A stretch of DNA of 5,762 nt from Candidatus Hydrothermota bacterium. GTDB taxonomy: Bacteria; Hydrothermota; Hydrothermia; B15-G9. Position 1 is the stretch's first letter; each line of letters starts with the position of its first letter. Below are positions 5,186 to 5,762 of the stretch, piece by piece. The translations under genes and the position numbers were made by a program. Location: assembly GCA_003645975.1 (NCBI GenBank), contig QNDP01000108.1, positions 1-5,762 on the forward strand. Reading direction: 5' to 3'. The notes beneath the pieces were generated by a model. That model was given only the letters and a program-made list of their open reading frames with translations, was not told the DNA's origin and searched no databases.

Positions 5186-5762
5186 GCGGCATGGTGCAGC
5201 CGAAATTTGTGCTTTTGTCTTCATCTCCCCGAAGGGCTGAGCTTTTAAGACGATACGGTTATGAATTCCAAATAGTCAGACCTCAAGTCGGCGAAATTAT
5301 TCTCCTTCAAGATGTTGAACCGCATCAAATTGCTATGCTCAACGCAATCAGGAAGTTTCGATCCGTAAAATTCGATGGAGTCGGCTTGGCAGCGGACACA
5401 GTTGTGGTTCTGGGCAACCGTGTGCTCGGCAAACCGCATGATTTGGACGAGGCGCGTCGATTCCTTCAACTCCTCTCAGGAAAAGAACATCTGGTCATCA
5501 CCGCTGTGGTCATCGGACCCGCAGGAGATCCATCGCCCACAAAATTATTGGAGACGACCAAAGTCAAATTCATGGAACTTGGAGACTTCGAGATCGACTA
5601 TCTCCTGCAAGCGGACAACCCGCTGGACAAGGCAGGCGGATATGCGATTCAGGGAGCTGCAGGCCTGTTCATTGAACGGATTGAGGGCGATTACACGAAT
5701 GTCATAGGCCTTCCAATGCCTTCGGTCTATCTCAGCCTCAAACACTACGGGATTAGACCAAA
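5182..5762 (+). CDS. maf: Maf family nucleotide pyrophosphatase, dTTP/UTP type (3' end outside window)
   Basis: The frame stays open to the window end, giving 193 complete codons, close to the full length of Maf proteins (about 190-210). Maf enzymes hydrolyse nucleoside triphosphates, including modified ones, to monophosphates and pyrophosphate, and are linked to septum formation. Signatures are L-S-S-S-P-R-R-A-E-L-L (12-22), the catalytic A-A-D-T-V-V (70-75, Asp72), L-G-K-P (82-85), L-S-G-K-E-H (98-103), T-T-K-V-K-F (125-130), D-K-A-G-G-Y-A-I-Q-G (149-158) and I-E-G-D-Y-T-N-V-I-G-L-P (167-178). The G-G-Y-A-I-Q-G form fits the YhdE-like dTTP/UTP subgroup rather than the YceF-like 7-methyl-GTP subgroup. 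The usual V-D-E in the N-terminal lobe is V-G-E here (36-38). The ATG overlaps the topA stop as ATGA (5182-5185), so translation is probably coupled. Only the last few residues and the stop are missing. Confidence 0.95.
   Translation, partial: MSGMVQPKFVLLSSSPRRAELLRRYGYEFQIVRPQVGEIILLQDVEPHQIAMLNAIRKFRSVKFDGVGLAADTVVVLGNRVLGKPHDLDEARRFLQLLSGKEHLVITAVVIGPAGDPSPTKLLETTKVKFMELGDFEIDYLLQADNPLDKAGGYAIQGAAGLFIERIEGDYTNVIGLPMPSVYLSLKHYGIRP

Noticed and set aside
1..5762. CRISPR array, insertion sequence, phage or toxin-antitoxin module
   Set aside because: No spaced direct repeats, transposase motifs, terminal inverted repeats or small paired genes were seen; nearly all the sequence is accounted for by housekeeping or metabolic genes.

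Overview
The window is an ordinary-looking piece of a bacterial chromosome with roughly balanced base composition, almost fully coding. The bacterial assignment rests on a ribosomal protein S20 gene (absent from archaea), a consensus sigma-70 type promoter, purine-rich Shine-Dalgarno sites, and bacterial-type topoisomerase I and Maf genes. No sequence feature fixes the phylum. The Lys/Glu-rich, compact proteins and tight gene packing would fit a thermophile or another streamlined lineage, but this is only an impression.

Left arm (1-1564, + strand): the 3' end of an arginase/agmatinase-family ureohydrolase, cut by the window edge, overlaps by 14 nt a complete gene for an acetyl-CoA hydrolase / 4-hydroxybutyrate CoA-transferase family enzyme. 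The pair looks like part of a catabolic operon, possibly linking breakdown of arginine, agmatine or a related guanidino compound to carboxylate/CoA exchange.

Middle (1565-2145): a minus-strand unit converges on the CoA-transferase. A consensus -35/-10 promoter with an 18-nt spacer reads into rpsT (30S protein S20), and only 10 nt after its stop lies a tRNA-Val(UAC) gene. That gene has no encoded CCA and is followed directly by a T7 tract. The protein mRNA and the tRNA are very probably one transcript. The 191-nt divergent intergenic region holds this promoter and a small palindrome; I see no convincing promoter for the rightward genes.

Right arm (2146-5762, + strand): a tight operon-like array of a BadF/BadG/N-acetylglucosamine-kinase type ATPase, topA (DNA topoisomerase I with three intact four-Cys zinc ribbons) and maf (nucleotide pyrophosphatase, running off the window end). 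The kinase and topA overlap by 47 nt, in a lysine-rich A-tract segment read in two frames. topA and maf overlap by ATGA.

I found no CRISPR array, insertion sequence, phage gene, toxin-antitoxin pair or clearly novel system. The most notable points are the dual-coding kinase/topA junction, the rpsT-tRNA-Val linkage, and the arginase/CoA-transferase pairing.
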